A DNA stretch of 21,277 bases, taken from Polychytrium aggregatum. Lineage: Eukaryota > Chytridiomycota > Chytridiomycetes > Polychytriales. Under the pieces are notes generated by a model that was given only the letters and a program-made list of their open reading frames with translations, did not search any database and was not told where the DNA came from. The DNA lies in contig NW_026516573.1 of assembly GCF_025602895.1 (NCBI RefSeq), forward strand, positions 1 through 21,277, given 5' to 3'. Below, piece after piece: positions 18,229-21,277 of this stretch (position 1 is the stretch's first letter; every line of letters starts with the position of its first letter). The position numbers and the translations under genes are program-made.

Positions 18229-19188
18229 GGGGGATGGTTGAGGCCGCGAGCAGACGGCCAAAGGACGGCGGTGGATGCCGCGGGGAGACTGGCGAGTTGA
18301 TGGAGTCAGAGCGATGGAGTCAGGGCAATGGATTCTGGGCGATGGAGTCGATGGCGAAGGCGGTGGGACCGGATCGAGCCAGGAGCGAGCCAGGAGCGAG
18401 CCGGCTGGATCCAGGTGGCTGCGGGCTCGAGCCAGGCTCGGGCACAGACACTGTGCGGCGTCCAGCGCCGAAGCGGCTGTGGCCGCGGCTGTGCTGTTTG
18501 TGTGATGCTCAGGATCTGTGTGCCACGGCTTGTGGCGTCTGTGTCCCGCTCGTACGACGGCGCCTTCCCAGTCGGGCTGTGGCAATGCACAGACATGCGC
18601 AGCAGCACACACAGTGAAGCGCAGCACCCACACCGAATTGTATAATGACATGCATTCGGGGCCGATGTACCAACTCGTATCAGCTCGTATCAACTCGTAT
18701 CAACTCGTATCAACTCATAGCAACTCATATCAACTCATATCAACTCCGACATCAACTCCCACATCAACTCCGACATCAACTTCAACTCCCAAACCCAACA
18801 CACCCAACACACCAACAGCACCGCGTCCACGTTCTCCCGTTGTGCCACGGCCCTGTCCTGCTGCCCTTTCTCTCCCCGGCCCAGCCATTTCCGTCCTCTG
18901 TCTCGCTCCGCTGTGCGCCCTCGACCTTTGCCGGCTGCCCTTGCCCTCTCTTTGCCGGCAGAGCCATTGCTGTTCTGTCCAAGCGATATTAGCGCCCTGA
19001 CACTGTCGCCCTCGAATAATATTACCATCTGACACTGTCGACTTCAAGTGAGCAACCTGCTGATCTAAAGAACCACCAGCAACCGCCTTGTTTCTGTTAT
19101 TCCGACTTGAACACCAACACCATCACCAACACCATCCCGACACCAACATCACCAACATCGACATCCCCAATCACGTCCGTGGCCCAAG
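18229..19188. promoter_or_regulatory. divergent promoter region of NST1 and the GYP5-like gene
   Basis: About 960 bp lies between two ATGs pointing outward, so both promoters should be here. The NST1-proximal side has GATGGAGTC-type repeats (about 18300-18350) and AGCGAGCCAGG-type repeats (about 18375-18400). The middle holds a 10-bp minisatellite. The last 80 bp before the plus-strand ATG is rich in CACCAAC/ATC repeats, probably 5' UTR. No clear TATA box is seen. Confidence 0.5.
18668..18785. repeat. 10-bp and 12-bp minisatellite in the divergent promoter
   Basis: Tandem copies of a 10-base unit (CAACTCGTAT, drifting to CAACTCATAT) give way to 12-base units of the CAACTCCGACAT kind. Roughly eight of the first and three to four of the second are present. 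Confidence 0.85.
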
Positions 19189-21277
19189 ATGATGTCTGCG
19201 CAGATGCCGCTGCTCCGGCACTCCTTCTCCACTTCGTCTCTCCGCCAAACCGTCGCCATGTACGGCGACTCCCTCCCGCCCTCTCGCTCGCAGACCCCGG
19301 CCGCGGCTCCGGTCGCCGATTCGGCTTCGTCGTCGTCGTCGTCGTCGTCGAGTCCGTCGCCCATCGAGCCCCCCAGGCGGCATATGCCCCTCGGCAGCGT
19401 CGCCTCGGAGGCCTTGACCTCCTCCGACTCGCTCAACTCGGTCTACAACTCGGACGACGAGGATCTCATCCTCGCTCGCCTCGATAATCTCAAGGACTCG
19501 ACCAGCTACAACTCGCTCTCGCGCAAGCTCAGCGTCAACTTTGCCGCCGTCAAGGAATCCCTTCTCTCCCAGCAGCAGCTTCTTCTTCAGGATCCGTCGT
19601 CGTCGGGCCTGCAACTGCAACCGCAACTGCAACAGCCAAATCCCGATCTCGGGCCATCACACCCGTCCGATCCCGTTGTCCTGTCGCCACTGGCCCCGTC
19701 GGCGCCCTCGCCTGTCTATGTCCCCAACGGCTACTTTTCGGCGTTCCAGTATCGCTCATCGCAGCCCGACAAGATCGATTGGGGTAAGTCTCGAGCCGCC
19801 TGGCGCACAGATCCGTTCGCCATCGATTCTGATCATCGCTCGGGCCGATCCATCGGCTCACGGCGGCGCTTGCCGCTTCGATGTTCTGGTTGTTGAGCAA
19901 AAGCGACCAGATGATCATCTTCATCATTCGCTGCGTGGTTCGCTTCCGGTCGCGCTCCTTCCTTTCTTCCACGGAGACTTTTGAATTCCGACAACGAGAG
20001 ATCCATGTCTGTGGCTTTGGGAGGAGATATCCAAACCTCTCGCTTTGAATACGCTGCTGACCCCTGCTTCTCTGCTGCTTCGGTTTCAATCACTGCGCCG
20101 CCACGGTGGATGAAATCACCCTGAATGGAATCGTCCGGAACGCGATACCCTGGATACGCTCGTGTTGGATGCCGTCAAACGACCCGCTGCACTCCTGCTG
20201 CATCGCCTGCATATCGCCCGCTGCACTTGGACCGCACCGTCCTCCTTCAACCACCTCGGTCCGCAGACTTTTGGGGCAAGGTCATCTCCGACTACGAACA
20301 CATTGCCCGCAAGCAGTCACGGCTCCTGACCAAGAACCTGCAAAAGGGCATTCCGCCGGCCATCCGCGGGATGGTCTGGCAACTGCTGTGCAAGGGCAAA
20401 AACGAGCAGCTGGAGCAGACCTTCCGCGCCATGATGATCCGCCACTCCACCCACGAAAAGCTCATCCAGCGCGACCTCGCCCGCACCTTCCCCAAGCACG
20501 AGTACTTCCAGGACGCCGGCGGGCCCGGCCAGGAGAGCCTCTTCAACGTCACCAAGGCCTACAGTCTGTACGACCCCGAGGTCGGCTACTGCCAGGGCAT
20601 CTCGTTTATTGTGGGTCCGCTGTTGCTAAACGTAAGTATCTGTCCGACCGAGGCCGTGCTTCTGGAAGCCGCAGTGTCTCTGGATGGACCCGGGGAGTGA
20701 TCGCTCGGCACGCCGGGGGCACAACCACGGAATACCGTTTGCCCGGTGTGTTGGAAAGGTGCACCCGCCAGCACCCGGATCGCGCCGCTCGGCATCCTGA
20801 TCGCTATGCGCTGACAGCTCGACGAGTCGCGGAGCATTTGCCGAAAGTGAGCTGCGGGACATGCGTCGACAAGGGACCAGCAAGGCGACTTGCACGAGAT
20901 GCATAAGCCCAGAGACTAACACATTGCTCACTCGCTCCAGATGCCCGATGAAGAGGCGTTCTGCTGTCTTGTGCAGATCATGAACGGCTACGGCTTCCGC
21001 GAGCTGTTCACTCCCCAAATGACGGGCCTGCAGCTCCGGCTCTACCAGTTCGACCGCCTCGTCGAGGAGATGATGCCCAACGTCTTCAAGCACCTCGAAC
21101 AGGAGGGCATCAAGTCGACCATGTACGCCTCGCAGTGGTTCATGACCGTGTTTGCGTACCGGTTCCCGCTCGACCTGGTGCTGCGGATCCTCGACATTGT
21201 CTTTGCCGAGGGCATCGAGTCGGTCGTGCGCTTCTCGCTGGCGCTCATGAAGCGCAACAAGGACGAAATCGTCAAGC
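19189..21277 (+). CDS. GYP5-like TBC-domain Rab GTPase-activating protein (3' end outside window)
   Basis: Exons are 19189-19783, 20267-20631 and 20941-21277 (open at the window edge). The introns are GTAAGT-CAG (483 bp) and GTAAGT-CCAG (309 bp). The start CCAAGATGATG at 19189 opens a disordered Ser/Pro/Gln-rich region (residues 1-195) with a polyserine run encoded by TCG repeats. The TBC domain begins at IDWD-FWGKVISDYEHIA, with the junction restoring the aspartate codon. It contains GIPPAIRGMVWQLL, the arginine finger in IQRDLAR (R271) and the glutamine finger in GYCQG (Q308). It continues with FRELFTPQM, then MYASQWFMTVFAYRFPLDLV, to the edge. Both catalytic fingers are present, so Rab-GAP activity is expected. 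Yeast Gyp5 acts on Ypt1 and Sec4 in ER-Golgi and polarised secretion; the substrate here is inferred. The domain's end and any C-terminal coiled coil lie outside. Confidence 0.88.
19326..19350 (+). repeat. coding (TCG)n run, polyserine
   Basis: About eight consecutive TCG triplets encode a serine run in the disordered N-terminus of the TBC protein. It is in frame and likely to vary in length. Confidence 0.85.

Overview
The window looks like nuclear DNA of a fungus, probably an early-diverging (chytrid-like) one. The evidence is GT-AG introns of about 60-490 bp, GC-rich third codon positions, and two genes typical of fungi: an NST1-type stress-response gene and a GYP5-type TBC Rab-GAP. Two non-LTR retrotransposon remnants and a decayed DNA-transposon relic add to this. 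The exact lineage is inference; I ran no database search.

Layout. Positions 1-243 hold the 3' end of a plus-strand non-LTR element (C-terminal codons, AATAAA, A-tail), and a second A-tail follows at about 405. Positions 993-1644 (minus) encode a small secreted cysteine-rich protein with two six-cysteine modules, one intron and a one-base frameshift. It is divergent to the main gene of the window at 2495-7814 (plus). That gene has seven exons and encodes a ~1490-residue SAM-TIR-NACHT-WD40 protein, an NLR/STAND-type receptor. It has eleven 42-residue WD40 units and one apparent single-base deletion between the TIR and NACHT domains. A 5'-truncated non-LTR element lies on the minus strand at 8425 to about 10035, followed by an intron-free Sel1-repeat gene (10276-11838, plus), a 9/36-bp minisatellite and a broken HTH-transposase fragment.

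The right third is housekeeping. NST1 (12760-18228, minus) has nine exons, including a probable GC-AG intron and a stop-free 243-bp intron. A repeat-rich divergent promoter region separates it from a GYP5-like TBC gene (19189 onward, plus), which runs off the window with its arginine and glutamine fingers intact.

The best candidate for an unusual system is the SAM-TIR-NACHT-WD40 gene. It puts a SARM1-like pair (SAM plus a TIR that keeps the catalytic-position glutamate) in front of a NACHT switch and a rapidly evolving WD40 sensor. Its neighbours, a secreted cysteine-rich protein and a Sel1-repeat protein, are suggestive, but no functional link is shown by sequence. Three single-base indels, two of them clearly in short homopolymers, could be consensus errors rather than real mutations, so the two broken genes may be intact in the organism.
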